Source: UBA8653 sp963978155 (GTDB taxonomy: Bacteria > Planctomycetota > Phycisphaerae > Phycisphaerales > SM1A02). Taken from it: DNA of 9,892 nt. The stretch's first letter is position 1. Each line of letters opens with the position of its first letter. A program made the translations under genes and the position numbers. Below the pieces are notes generated by a model. That model ran no database searches, had not been told where the DNA came from, and was given only the letters and a program-made list of their open reading frames with translations. Positions 1-6,357 of this stretch are shown here, piece after piece. The stretch lies in NCBI GenBank assembly GCA_963978155.1, contig CAXBRK010000077.1, positions 1 through 9,892 on the forward strand, read 5' to 3'.

Positions 1-1329
1 ATGGGTGAAGACCTCGCCATGTTCGCCCCCGAGGGTGATGACGGCGCACAACTGGACGGCATTCCCGAGTGGTTTGTTGGACCCTTGTTTGCCGAGTTGG
101 TGTGTCACGAAGTGGGTCACACCTTGGGCTTGCGTCACAACTTCAAAGCATCCAGTCTCTACACCCATGAGCAGATGAACTCGGAAGAGTTCAAAGGCAA
201 AAAGACCATCGCTGGTTCGGTGATGGACTACCTGCCGCCAAACTTCCGGGTGGATACCGGCGAAGTGCAAGGTGACTTCACCATGATCGACGTTGGTCCT
301 TACGACAAGTGGGCCATTCGATATGGCTACACCTTTGAAGATCCGGCCGAAGTGCTCAAAGAAGTGAACGTGCCTGAGCACGCGTACCTCACCGATGATG
401 ACACGGTCGGCCCCGATCCGTTCGCTCGCCGGTACGACTTCACGGCCGACCCGCATGACTACGCAATGGAGATCATGCAGATCGTCGGAATGAAGCGAGA
501 GAAGATCCTCTCTGATTTCGTCAAAGATGGTGAAAGCTGGTCGCGTTCGCGTACGGGATACCTCAAGACCTTGTCCATGCAGAGCCGCATGATCTCCATG
601 ATGGCCAACTGGCTGGGTGGTTCGGACGTTTCGAGGAACCAAAAGGGCGATCCTGATGGTCGTGCTCCAGTCATGCCGGTTGAAGCTGATCCTCAGCGCG
701 AGGCTTTGGCCTTTGTCATGGCCAACGCTTTTGAAGATGAAGCATTCGGTATGACCACTGAGTTGTTGCATCACATGACCACCGACCAATGGTCTGACAA
801 CTCTGAAGGTGATCGTTCTGATCCGACGTTCCCCATCCACAGCCGGATCTCGGGTATTCAGCGTTCCGCTCTGTCACAGATCATGAACCCCGTGACCTTG
901 CGCCGGATCTACGACAACGAAATCGCCACGCCCTCTGACACCGACCAAATCACCTTGGCCGAGGTCATGGATGAAGTGGTGGGTAACGTGTTCCGCGAAC
1001 TGGATGGTCAAGTGAATGGTGGTTCCTCTCGGGAGCCCGCCATCTCCAACTGGCGTCGTGGTCTTCAGGCCGAGCTTGTCTCGCGACTGGCCGAATTGTC
1101 ATCCGGAAAGTCGGGCATGCCCGGTCCCACCCGAACGCTCTCCACCATGCACCTGAAGCGGTTGAAAGGTCGATTGGCTCGTGCGATGAAGGGCAAGGCT
1201 GACCCTTACACGGAAGCCCACTTGGACGATCTGCACATGGCGGTGGATCGTGCCCTGAACCGCATCGAGACTGTGGCTGGGTCCGCTCAACCCGCGATGG
1301 GTCTGGGTCGCTTCTTCGGCGCATCCTGA
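1..1329 (+). CDS. zinc-dependent metalloprotease, C-terminal part (met-zincin, DUF5117/DUF4953 type)
   Basis: Probable zinc endopeptidase, predicted to be exported and to hydrolyse peptides outside the cytoplasm. The zinc site is explicit: H36-E37-V-G-H40-T-L-G-L-R-H46-N-F fits HExxHxxGxxH, giving three histidine ligands and the catalytic glutamate, and M75 in S-V-M-D-Y is the met-turn about 30 residues later. The remaining 360 residues are the soluble C-terminal region, ending in a basic helical stretch and the sequence GLGRFFGAS. Relatives are usually 800 residues or more with the zinc motif near the middle, after a signal peptide and DUF5118/DUF5117 regions. Here the motif lies only 36 residues in, so the ATG at base 1 is almost certainly internal and the gene begins upstream of the window. 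The substrate is unknown. A strong intrinsic terminator follows 23 bases after the TGA, so the gene probably ends its transcription unit. Confidence 0.88.
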   Translation: MGEDLAMFAPEGDDGAQLDGIPEWFVGPLFAELVCHEVGHTLGLRHNFKASSLYTHEQMNSEEFKGKKTIAGSVMDYLPPNFRVDTGEVQGDFTMIDVGPYDKWAIRYGYTFEDPAEVLKEVNVPEHAYLTDDDTVGPDPFARRYDFTADPHDYAMEIMQIVGMKREKILSDFVKDGESWSRSRTGYLKTLSMQSRMISMMANWLGGSDVSRNQKGDPDGRAPVMPVEADPQREALAFVMANAFEDEAFGMTTELLHHMTTDQWSDNSEGDRSDPTFPIHSRISGIQRSALSQIMNPVTLRRIYDNEIATPSDTDQITLAEVMDEVVGNVFRELDGQVNGGSSREPAISNWRRGLQAELVSRLAELSSGKSGMPGPTRTLSTMHLKRLKGRLARAMKGKADPYTEAHLDDLHMAVDRALNRIETVAGSAQPAMGLGRFFGAS

Positions 1330-1352
1330 ACCCAAGACATCTTGTCTTTCTC

Positions 1353-1383
1353 GGGAGGACCTTCGGGTCCTCCCTTTTCTTTT
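1353..1383 (+). terminator. intrinsic terminator with UUCG tetraloop
   Basis: Perfect 9-bp stem: arm GGGAGGACC at 1353-1361, loop TTCG at 1362-1365, arm GGTCCTCCC at 1366-1374. It is followed directly by TTTTCTTTT at 1375-1383. A C(UUCG)G loop on a GC-rich stem with a U-tract is the classical Rho-independent design. It ends the metalloprotease transcript and lies only 17 bases before the pdxH start codon. Confidence 0.9.
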
Positions 1384-1388
1384 GCCCC

Positions 1389-1394
1389 TAGCAT
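1389..1394 (+). promoter_or_regulatory. possible -10 element for leaderless pdxH
   Basis: TAGCAT matches TATAAT at four positions, including the key T-A at the start and the final T. It ends six bases before the pdxH ATG, so initiation at the normal distance would fall on or next to the start codon. This fits the absence of any Shine-Dalgarno sequence there. No -35 element is visible at a suitable distance, because that region is the terminator stem. A tentative call. Confidence 0.3.
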
Positions 1395-1400
1395 GGCCAT

Positions 1401-2006
1401 ATGACCCAGTTCGACTTTGATGCCCCACCCGCTTCCCCCTTGGCTTGGATGGAAGCTTGGTTTGCCGAGGGAGACGCGTTGGACGTTCCCAATCCCAATG
1501 CGATGTACCTGGCCACCGTCGATGCAGATGGCACGCCTTCGGTTCGCACGGTGCTTCGTCGCGGCTTTGACGAGCGTGGTGTGGTCTTTTACACCAACTA
1601 CGAGTCACGCAAATCGTCAGCCATGGTCGCTTCGGGTCGTGCATCGGTGTTGTTCCATTGGGATCAAACCGATCGCCAAATCCGGATCGAAGGGCATGTC
1701 TCCAAAGTCGAACCTGAAGTTTCGGATGCGTACTTCGCAGCGCGGCACCCGGAAAGTCAGCTGGGCGCTTGGGCCAGTCAACAGAGCCAGTCTTTGTCGA
1801 ACCGAGCCAAGTTTGAGGAAGAAGTCGAAGCCATGCGGGCCAAGTTCTCAGGTGCACCTGTGCCAAGACCGCCGTTCTGGGGTGGTTACCGCGTCAGTTT
1901 GGATGCCGTCGAGATCTGGCAGGGCCATCCGCATCGTTTGCACGATCGAGTGCGTTGGACCGCTTCAGACGTCGGTGCGTTCTCTGCGACAAGGCTGTAT
2001 CCCTGA
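1401..2006 (+). CDS. pdxH: pyridoxamine/pyridoxine 5'-phosphate oxidase
   Basis: Cytosolic FMN enzyme that oxidises pyridoxine or pyridoxamine 5'-phosphate to pyridoxal 5'-phosphate, the last step of PLP synthesis and salvage. The 201 residues cover the whole family fold. R49-T-V-L-R-R54 and F-Y-T-N-Y-E-S-R-K at 63-71 form the FMN phosphate region. Y111, R115 and S119 in YFAARHPESQLGAWAS match E. coli Y129, R133 and S137. W173-Q-G and R179-L-H-D-R183 match W191, R197, H199 and R201. The C-terminus RLYP matches the usual RLxP. One oddity is R54 where E. coli has K72, a conservative change. The protein is about 17 residues shorter than E. coli PdxH at the flexible N-terminus. The ATG is the only sensible start: an upstream ATG at 1393 runs into a stop at once. 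No Shine-Dalgarno is visible. It converges on the lipoprotein gene. Confidence 0.95.
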   Translation: MTQFDFDAPPASPLAWMEAWFAEGDALDVPNPNAMYLATVDADGTPSVRTVLRRGFDERGVVFYTNYESRKSSAMVASGRASVLFHWDQTDRQIRIEGHVSKVEPEVSDAYFAARHPESQLGAWASQQSQSLSNRAKFEEEVEAMRAKFSGAPVPRPPFWGGYRVSLDAVEIWQGHPHRLHDRVRWTASDVGAFSATRLYP

Positions 2007-2036
2007 AACAATTGCAGCCGCCGAGGATGGAACACT

Positions 2037-2531
2037 TCAGCTTGGCTGCCGGGCTTTTTCCAGCATGCGCCCGCAGCGATCGGTGAACCCCCCTTTGATG
2101 GGAGCGTCACCTTCGGGGCCGAATTCAGCCCAGTCCAGAATTTGATCGGGGGTCAAGACAACAATGTCGCCCTCATCGGCCAGGTCGGTGTCCAGCGGGA
2201 CACATTCCAAGCGGAACGGCCCCCAGTGGCGCGGTTGAAGCCACACGGTGGCACCGCTCTCCGCGGGTGCGTGCAGCACCACAAAGCGGCGCTGGGTCTC
2301 GAGGTCACCAGCCATCCAACGTGCTCGAGCACCCTCGAGGCTGCGCTGGGCATCGTTCTTGGCCTCTTCGATGCACGCCAAGTACATCGGGTCGTCCGAA
2401 GCCACGGTGGGCACACCATCAATGGTTTGAATTTCTTGTGAGGTCTCATTGGCTCCAGTTCCAGCGCGATCGCACGAGGCAAGAGCCACAAGAACCGATG
2501 TGGTGGTGAGCAGAAGGCCTTTACGGGTCAT
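2037..2531 (-). CDS. DUF2314-like lipoprotein
   Basis: Small predicted lipoprotein of 164 residues; its biochemical role is unknown. The N-terminus M-T-R-K followed by a hydrophobic stretch and the lipobox L17-A-S-C20 indicates lipidation at C20 by the Lgt/Lsp pathway. The mature part resembles DUF2314 (the family of E. coli YegJ): a DPMYLACIEEAK helix, then F-V-V-L, VWLQP, GDIVVLTPDQILDW and finally KGGFTDR, in the family order. I assign it from this motif series, not from an alignment. The start at 2531 is preferred over upstream codons because it alone gives a proper signal peptide, and AAAGGA lies about 9-10 bases before it. That start lies 11 nt inside the end of the NYN gene, so the two are probably cotranscribed and translationally coupled. 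Only 30 bases separate its stop from convergent pdxH. Confidence 0.75.
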   Translation of the reverse strand: MTRKGLLLTTTSVLVALASCDRAGTGANETSQEIQTIDGVPTVASDDPMYLACIEEAKNDAQRSLEGARARWMAGDLETQRRFVVLHAPAESGATVWLQPRHWGPFRLECVPLDTDLADEGDIVVLTPDQILDWAEFGPEGDAPIKGGFTDRCGRMLEKARQPS

Positions 2532-3207
2532 TGGGGGGGTGTCCTTTGGCGATGCGTTCGGCATCTTCAAGGGTTTTGGAATCGAAGGAGAAGGCGCCAT
2601 GTGTGGGATCATGTGCGGGATCAGCGGGAGATTCATCAGCAGGACTTGATTTTGCGACTTTTCGACTTTTCAGCACTTTTGAGGATATTTTAGCCCAAAT
2701 TGAGGGCGAAGTGTCCCCTTTTTGCGGCTGGACCGTCTCCGCTTCGGCCACCACTTCCGGAGGGAGGACTGCGTTTGGGTCCAATTCTGGGGCGTCCGCC
2801 CGCGGTTGTGGCGCCTGGGCAGTCCTTTGCCAATCGAATCCCAGTTCTTCGAGGAATGCCTTCGAATCCATGGTCGAAGCCTTGAGCCGTTTGACCTGTT
2901 TTTGCAGGGCTCGATCGGTCGTGACCACCAGAAGATGGCGGGAAATCGAACTTTGAGAGACAACACGGGCGATCACGTCATCCGCGGTCACGCCGTGCCC
3001 TGAGAACCTCACCTGGATGCCACTAGGGAGGGTCTTCGGGGCGTCGTCCCACCGTACGCCGTCGCAGACCAGCAGGAATCCGCCGGGATACCGTCTCGAA
3101 GCGACAAGGAGGTCGACGAATTCTTGCGGGGTGGGGCCGGCGATCTCTGTTGGGAGGGCATCCGTCGCCCCCAGCACGTTGTTGGTGTCCAAGATCACAC
3201 GGGCCAT
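2521..3207 (-). CDS. YacP/Rae1-like NYN-domain protein with extended C-terminal tail
   Basis: Probable PIN-like ribonuclease. Residues 1-122 carry the NYN fold of the YacP family: V-I-L-D7-T-N-N10-V-L at the first strand, V-C-D49-G, the family-typical RFSGHGVTADDVIA at 67-80 with D76/D77, and V-V-T-T-D98-R. These acidic residues would bind the metal. In Bacillus subtilis the relative Rae1 cleaves mRNA in the ribosomal A site; that role here is only a possibility. Residues 130-228 are a low-complexity tail rich in Pro, Ala, Glu and Lys (for example a K-S-R-K-V-A-K-S-S patch near 180-188), unlike the compact classical YacP. The frame stays open upstream to GTG at 3291, only 2 bases from the rpsU ATG. 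I chose ATG 3207 because it places MARVILDTNNV at the usual N-terminus, leaves room for the rpsU promoter, and has GGGAG 12 bases upstream. ATG 3228 is the alternative. It overlaps the downstream lipoprotein gene by 11 nt. Confidence 0.8.
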   Translation of the reverse strand: MARVILDTNNVLGATDALPTEIAGPTPQEFVDLLVASRRYPGGFLLVCDGVRWDDAPKTLPSGIQVRFSGHGVTADDVIARVVSQSSISRHLLVVTTDRALQKQVKRLKASTMDSKAFLEELGFDWQRTAQAPQPRADAPELDPNAVLPPEVVAEAETVQPQKGDTSPSIWAKISSKVLKSRKVAKSSPADESPADPAHDPTHGAFSFDSKTLEDAERIAKGHPPNDP

Positions 3208-3234
3208 ACCGTCAAGATACTCCCACATCTGTGC

Positions 3235-3263
3235 TTGACGGGACGCGCGTTTTCGGGTGAAAT
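3235..3263 (+). promoter_or_regulatory. sigma-70-type promoter for rpsU
   Basis: TTGACG at 3235-3240 (five of six to the -35 consensus), a 17-base spacer, then TGAAAT at 3258-3263 (four of six to the -10). Initiation would fall near 3270, giving a leader of about 24 nt that holds the rpsU ribosome binding site. It sits in the divergent gap between the NYN gene and rpsU. Confidence 0.5.
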
Positions 3264-3277
3264 AGTCGTTTCCCCAC

Positions 3278-3283
3278 AAGGAG
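3278..3283 (+). promoter_or_regulatory. rpsU ribosome binding site
   Basis: AAGGAG, a near-perfect Shine-Dalgarno sequence, lies 10 bases before the ATG at 3294. It is the strongest one in the window. Several other genes here lack any, so its presence on a ribosomal protein gene is notable. Confidence 0.75.
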
Positions 3284-3293
3284 CTCATCACCC

Positions 3294-3503
3294 ATGGCGA
3301 TTCGAATCAAGACCCGAACTGGCGAAAGCGTGCAACAAATGATGCGCCGGTTTAAAAAATTGTGCGAGAAGGAAGGCCTGACCAAAGAGGTCAAGAAGCG
3401 TCAGTACTTCGAAAAGCCTTCTGAGCGCCGCCGCCGTGCCACCCGAAAGGCCGCTTCTCGGCTGGTTCGGACGGGCCCGCAAGCCGGCGGCCGTCGTCGC
3501 TGA
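3294..3503 (+). CDS. rpsU: 30S ribosomal protein bS21
   Basis: Small basic protein of the 30S subunit that sits near the 3' end of 16S rRNA and helps mRNA binding during initiation. The 69 residues have the family features: an N-terminal strand, then F-K-K-L-C-E-K-E-G-L at 20-29, then K-K-R-Q-Y-F-E-K-P-S-E-R-R-R-R at 34-48. The C-terminus is strongly Arg/Lys rich (R-T-G-P-Q-A-G-G-R-R-R). The length matches the usual 58-75 residues. It has its own promoter and a strong ribosome binding site and is divergent from the NYN gene. Downstream is a 152-bp gap with two hairpins before hppA. The identification is secure. Confidence 0.95.
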   Translation: MAIRIKTRTGESVQQMMRRFKKLCEKEGLTKEVKKRQYFEKPSERRRRATRKAASRLVRTGPQAGGRRR

Positions 3504-3542
3504 TTCTGGCATCTTTGTCTTTTTACTGACGCATTTCGTTCC

Positions 3543-3567
3543 ATTGATCCGATCTTTTAGGATCAAT
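3543..3567 (+). terminator. hairpin after rpsU, possible weak terminator
   Basis: ATTGATCC at 3543-3550 pairs with GGATCAAT at 3560-3567 (8 bp) around a 9-base loop. The sequence after it is TTCGATGTTG, a poor U-tract, so termination would be weak or partial. It lies 40 bases past the rpsU stop. Confidence 0.4.
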
Positions 3568-3576
3568 TTCGATGTT

Positions 3577-3592
3577 GTATGCGTGAGCATGC
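3577..3592 (+). other. small hairpin with GUGA (GNRA) loop in the hppA leader region
   Basis: GTATGC at 3577-3582 pairs with GCATGC at 3587-3592 (six pairs including one G-U) around GTGA, a GNRA-class tetraloop, followed by TTT. It starts 10 bases after the previous hairpin. It could be a second part of a weak rpsU terminator or a structured piece of the hppA 5' leader. The rest of the gap, 3593-3655, holds no convincing promoter. Confidence 0.3.
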
Positions 3593-3655
3593 TTTGGACG
3601 CGCTAGCCCGTGTTCGCAAACCCTCATTTCTCCTTTTGACACCTGGATACACCTC

Positions 3656-5941
3656 ATGGACCCAATGAATCTTTCCCCGCTGTATTGGCTTGGACCTGTT
3701 GGCGCGATCAGCGCACTCGGGGCGGCCTTTGCTTTTAGTCGTGGTGTGATGGCCAACAGTGAAGGTGAAGGTGAAATGGTGGAGATCGCCGAAGCTGTCC
3801 GTGATGGTGCGATGGCTTATCTGACCCGCCAATACAAAGTTGTGGCCTTGGTCTTCGTGGCTTTGGTCGCTGTCTTGTTCGTGCTGTCGACCCAAGGCAC
3901 CCAAGCGTGGCAAACCGCCATCGGCGTCCCTGTTGCCGGTCTGTTCTCGGGCTTATGCGGCTGGTTCGGCATGAAGATGGCCACCAACGCATCCGCCCGA
4001 ACCGCGTACGCGGCCAAGCAATCGCTCAATGATGGCCTCAAGGTCGCCTTCCGCGCAGGGGCTGTGATGGGCCTGGTGGTGGTCGGGTTCGCTTTGCTGG
4101 ATATCTCGGCTTGGTTCTTCCTGTACACCCAAGGCATCGTGCCACTCCCTGAAGGCGATGCATTGGTCGGGATGACCACCATCATGCTCTCCTACGGCAT
4201 GGGTGCTTCCACGCAGGCTCTGTTCGCTCGCGTTGGCGGTGGTATCTACACCAAGGCGGCTGACGTTGGCGCTGACCTGGTGGGCAAGGTCGAAGCTGGT
4301 ATTCCTGAAGATGACGCCCGCAACCCCGCCACAATCGCCGACAACGTCGGTGACAACGTTGGTGATGTTGCCGGTATGGGGGCCGACCTCTACGAGTCGT
4401 ACTACGGATCCATTCTCGCAACGATGGCCATTGGTGCTGCCGCTGCTTTGGCCGGTGCGGGCTCCCTTGGCGAAGGTGTGGGCTTGAAGCTCGCGATCGC
4501 CCCCTTGGCTCTTGCGGGCTTTGGTGTGTTGGCCTCACTCATCGGCGTCTTTGTGGTGAAAGCGGAAGAGAACGCTTCTTTCAACAAGTTGCTGAAGAGC
4601 TTGCACATGGGTGTGTGGGCCGCTTCGGCCATCATCGTTGTGGCTTCATGGTTCTTGTTGAAGAACGTCTTCGCCGGAACTGAGATTTCATCCGGCGGTG
4701 TTTGGGGGGCCATCGTGACCGGCCTTCTGGGTGGACTCGTGATCGCTTGGTTCACGGAGTACTACACCAGTTACGAGCACAAGCCAACGCAAAGCATTGC
4801 CGAGCAAGCCCAAACTGGTCCGGCCACCGTGATCATCTCTGGCATCTCGGTTGGCATGATCTCCACGTGGATCCCCATCGCAGTCGTCGTGGTTGGCATC
4901 ATGCTTGCCTTCTATCTCGCGGGTGGCGGTGACAACTTCTTGCTCGGTCTCTATGGCGTTGGTATCGCCGCGGTGGGCATGCTCTCCACGTTGGGCATCA
5001 CGCTGGCCACCGACGCGTATGGCCCGATCGCTGACAACGCCGGTGGCAACGCCGAAATGTCCGGCCAGCCCAGCTTCGTCCGCGACCGCACCGACATGCT
5101 CGATTCGCTCGGGAACACCACGGCGGCCACCGGCAAGGGCTTCGCCATCGGTTCGGCGGCTTTGACCGCCCTCGCGCTTCTGGCGTCGTATGTCATCACC
5201 GTGAAGGAGTATGCGATCAAGTCTGGTGTCTTCGGTGAGGACGCGACCAGTGCTTCCGTGAGCATCCAAAATGTGGTCGACCACTACAACGTCACTTTGT
5301 TGAACCCATCCGTCTTGGGCGGTGTCTTCATCGGGGTGATGTTGGCCTTCGTGTTCTGTGCCATGACCATGAATGCTGTGGGTCGTGCGGCCTACGCCAT
5401 GATGAACGAATGTCGTCGGCAGTTTGGTTTGATGCGTGAAGCCTTCAAGGCTCAGGGCATGACCGAAGACCAAATCAACGACCCGATGCAGTGGCCGAAG
5501 AAGGTCCAGCATGAAGGCAAGCAATATCCCGACTACGCCTCTTGTGTGGCCATCTCCACCACCGGTGCCCAGAAGGAAATGGTGATGCCATCCATCTTGG
5601 CCATCGTGGTGCCCATCCTCGTTGGCATCTTGTTGGGTGTCGCCGGGGTGCTTGGCATGCTCGTGGGCGGTCTGACCAGCGGCTTCGCCGTCGCCATCTA
5701 CATGGCGAATGCGGGCGGTGCTTGGGACAACGCCAAGAAGTACATCGAGAAAGGCCACTTCGGCGGCAAGGGTTCTGAGTCCCACAAAGCCGGTGTGGTT
5801 GGTGACACCGTTGGTGACCCCTTCAAGGACACCTCGGGTCCCGCTTTGAACATCCTGATCAAGTTGATCGCGATCGTGTCGGTGGTGTTTGCCGGCGTGG
5901 TGGTCGAGCACGGCGATCTCGTCAAGCAACTGCTCGGCTGA
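3656..5941 (+). CDS. hppA: K+-dependent membrane pyrophosphatase, Na+-type ion pump
   Basis: Integral membrane pump that hydrolyses cytosolic pyrophosphate and drives cations out of the cytoplasm. It has 761 residues and many hydrophobic spans; about 16 are expected for the family. The substrate site is intact: DVGADLVGKVE at 203-213, PEDDARNP at 217-224, DNVGDNVGD at 229-237, TDAYGPIADNAGGNAEMSG at 452-470, GGAWDNAKKYIE at 687-698 and GDTVGDPFKDTSGP at 716-729. G-N-T-T-A490-A-T-G493 has Ala and Gly where K+-independent enzymes have Lys and Thr, indicating K+ dependence. E247 in A-D-L-Y-E-S-Y sits where Na+-pumping enzymes carry the gate glutamate (E246 of Thermotoga), not four residues later as in plant H+ pumps. 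Na+ or mixed Na+/H+ transport is therefore more likely than pure H+ transport. ATG 3656 has only a weak GGA 8 bases upstream; ATG 3665 is in frame. rsfS follows 4 nt after the stop. Confidence 0.95.
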   Translation: MDPMNLSPLYWLGPVGAISALGAAFAFSRGVMANSEGEGEMVEIAEAVRDGAMAYLTRQYKVVALVFVALVAVLFVLSTQGTQAWQTAIGVPVAGLFSGLCGWFGMKMATNASARTAYAAKQSLNDGLKVAFRAGAVMGLVVVGFALLDISAWFFLYTQGIVPLPEGDALVGMTTIMLSYGMGASTQALFARVGGGIYTKAADVGADLVGKVEAGIPEDDARNPATIADNVGDNVGDVAGMGADLYESYYGSILATMAIGAAAALAGAGSLGEGVGLKLAIAPLALAGFGVLASLIGVFVVKAEENASFNKLLKSLHMGVWAASAIIVVASWFLLKNVFAGTEISSGGVWGAIVTGLLGGLVIAWFTEYYTSYEHKPTQSIAEQAQTGPATVIISGISVGMISTWIPIAVVVVGIMLAFYLAGGGDNFLLGLYGVGIAAVGMLSTLGITLATDAYGPIADNAGGNAEMSGQPSFVRDRTDMLDSLGNTTAATGKGFAIGSAALTALALLASYVITVKEYAIKSGVFGEDATSASVSIQNVVDHYNVTLLNPSVLGGVFIGVMLAFVFCAMTMNAVGRAAYAMMNECRRQFGLMREAFKAQGMTEDQINDPMQWPKKVQHEGKQYPDYASCVAISTTGAQKEMVMPSILAIVVPILVGILLGVAGVLGMLVGGLTSGFAVAIYMANAGGAWDNAKKYIEKGHFGGKGSESHKAGVVGDTVGDPFKDTSGPALNILIKLIAIVSVVFAGVVVEHGDLVKQLLG

Positions 5942-5945
5942 TCCA

Positions 5946-6320
5946 TTGGCCCGCGGTACCACCCCTGAACAACGTGCGCGAACCAAAGCGCTCGCCCTTG
6001 AGTTGGCCAAGCTGGCCAAGGACTATGACTGCAGCGACATCCGCTTGCTGGACGTTCGGGATCTCTCTGAGGTCATGGACTGGATCCTTGTGGTCTCCGG
6101 TACCTCTGACCGCCAGATGCGGTCTGTTGCTGACCTCATGAAGAAGCATGCCCGAGAACAGGGCCAATCCGCTTGGCAAGGCAGTCGTGACGAGCATGCC
6201 ACCTGGATTGTGCTGGACTTTGTGGACTTGGTGGTGCACCTCTTCGAGCCAAACCAGAGGGCTTGGTACGACATTGAGGGCCTCTGGGGCGATGCTGAAG
6301 ATGTGGAATTGAATTCCTGA
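5946..6320 (+). CDS. rsfS: ribosomal silencing factor RsfS
   Basis: Binds bL14 on the 50S subunit and blocks joining with the 30S subunit, damping translation when nutrients are scarce. The DUF143 domain is complete in 124 residues: an N-terminal helix (ALALELAKLAKD), D-I-R-L-L-D-V-R, G-T-S-D-R-Q-M-R-S at 52-60, then the C-terminal block W-I-V-L-D-F-V-D-L-V-V-H-L-F at 87-100 and R-A-W-Y-D-I-E-G-L-W-G-D-A at 105-117. The start is TTG at 5946: the only other in-frame candidate before the domain is TTG at 5889, deep inside hppA, and the next ATG falls within the domain. There is no good Shine-Dalgarno, so translation is probably coupled to hppA termination 4 nt upstream. The usual partner nadD is absent. 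Confidence 0.9.
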   Translation: MARGTTPEQRARTKALALELAKLAKDYDCSDIRLLDVRDLSEVMDWILVVSGTSDRQMRSVADLMKKHAREQGQSAWQGSRDEHATWIVLDFVDLVVHLFEPNQRAWYDIEGLWGDAEDVELNS

Positions 6321-6346
6321 GTTGAATCCGGCTCAAGTCCTCCTCT

Positions 6347-6352
6347 GAGAGG
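6347..6352 (+). promoter_or_regulatory. ribosome binding site of the SGNH/dockerin gene
   Basis: GAGAGG lies 5 bases before ATG 6358. A second site, GGGAG at 6360-6364, lies 5 bases before the in-frame ATG at 6370, so the start is ambiguous by four codons. CCTC at 6342-6345 can pair with GAGG at 6349-6352 in a 4-bp hairpin that would partly cover the first site. Confidence 0.5.
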
Positions 6353-6357
6353 TCGAT

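Noticed and set aside
1099..1866. Minus-strand open frame of 255 codons across the metalloprotease end and pdxH
   Set aside because: Antisense to two recognised genes and to a strong terminator, with Arg/Pro/His/Ser-rich shadow composition.
2014..2049. Inverted repeat GCAGCC / GGCTGC between the convergent pdxH and lipoprotein ends, with TTTTT at 2054-2058
   Set aside because: The stem is only 6 bp with a 24-base loop and the T-run is not adjacent; not convincing as a terminator.
1417..2145. Plus-strand open frame of 242 codons overlapping pdxH
   Set aside because: Out of frame with a complete, well-conserved PdxH; its composition is that of a shifted frame.
2532..2636. Upstream extension of the lipoprotein frame (35 more codons)
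   Set aside because: It lies wholly within the NYN gene, adds a Pro/His/Met-rich sequence, and would bury the signal peptide and lipobox.
2654..2684. Repeated ACTTTT / GACTTTTC units
   Set aside because: They correspond to repeated Lys and Ser codons in the low-complexity tail of the NYN protein; too short and imperfect to be a functional repeat.
3636..3641. Perfect TTGACA, a -35 consensus, just before hppA
   Set aside because: It is only 14 bases from the ATG; a -10 at normal spacing would be at 3659-3664, inside the gene, where the sequence is GACCCA.
4688..6019. Long open frame of 443 codons on the minus strand across hppA
   Set aside because: It is antisense to the pyrophosphatase, with a His/Asp/Gly-rich composition expected from the reverse of its codons, and shows no motif.
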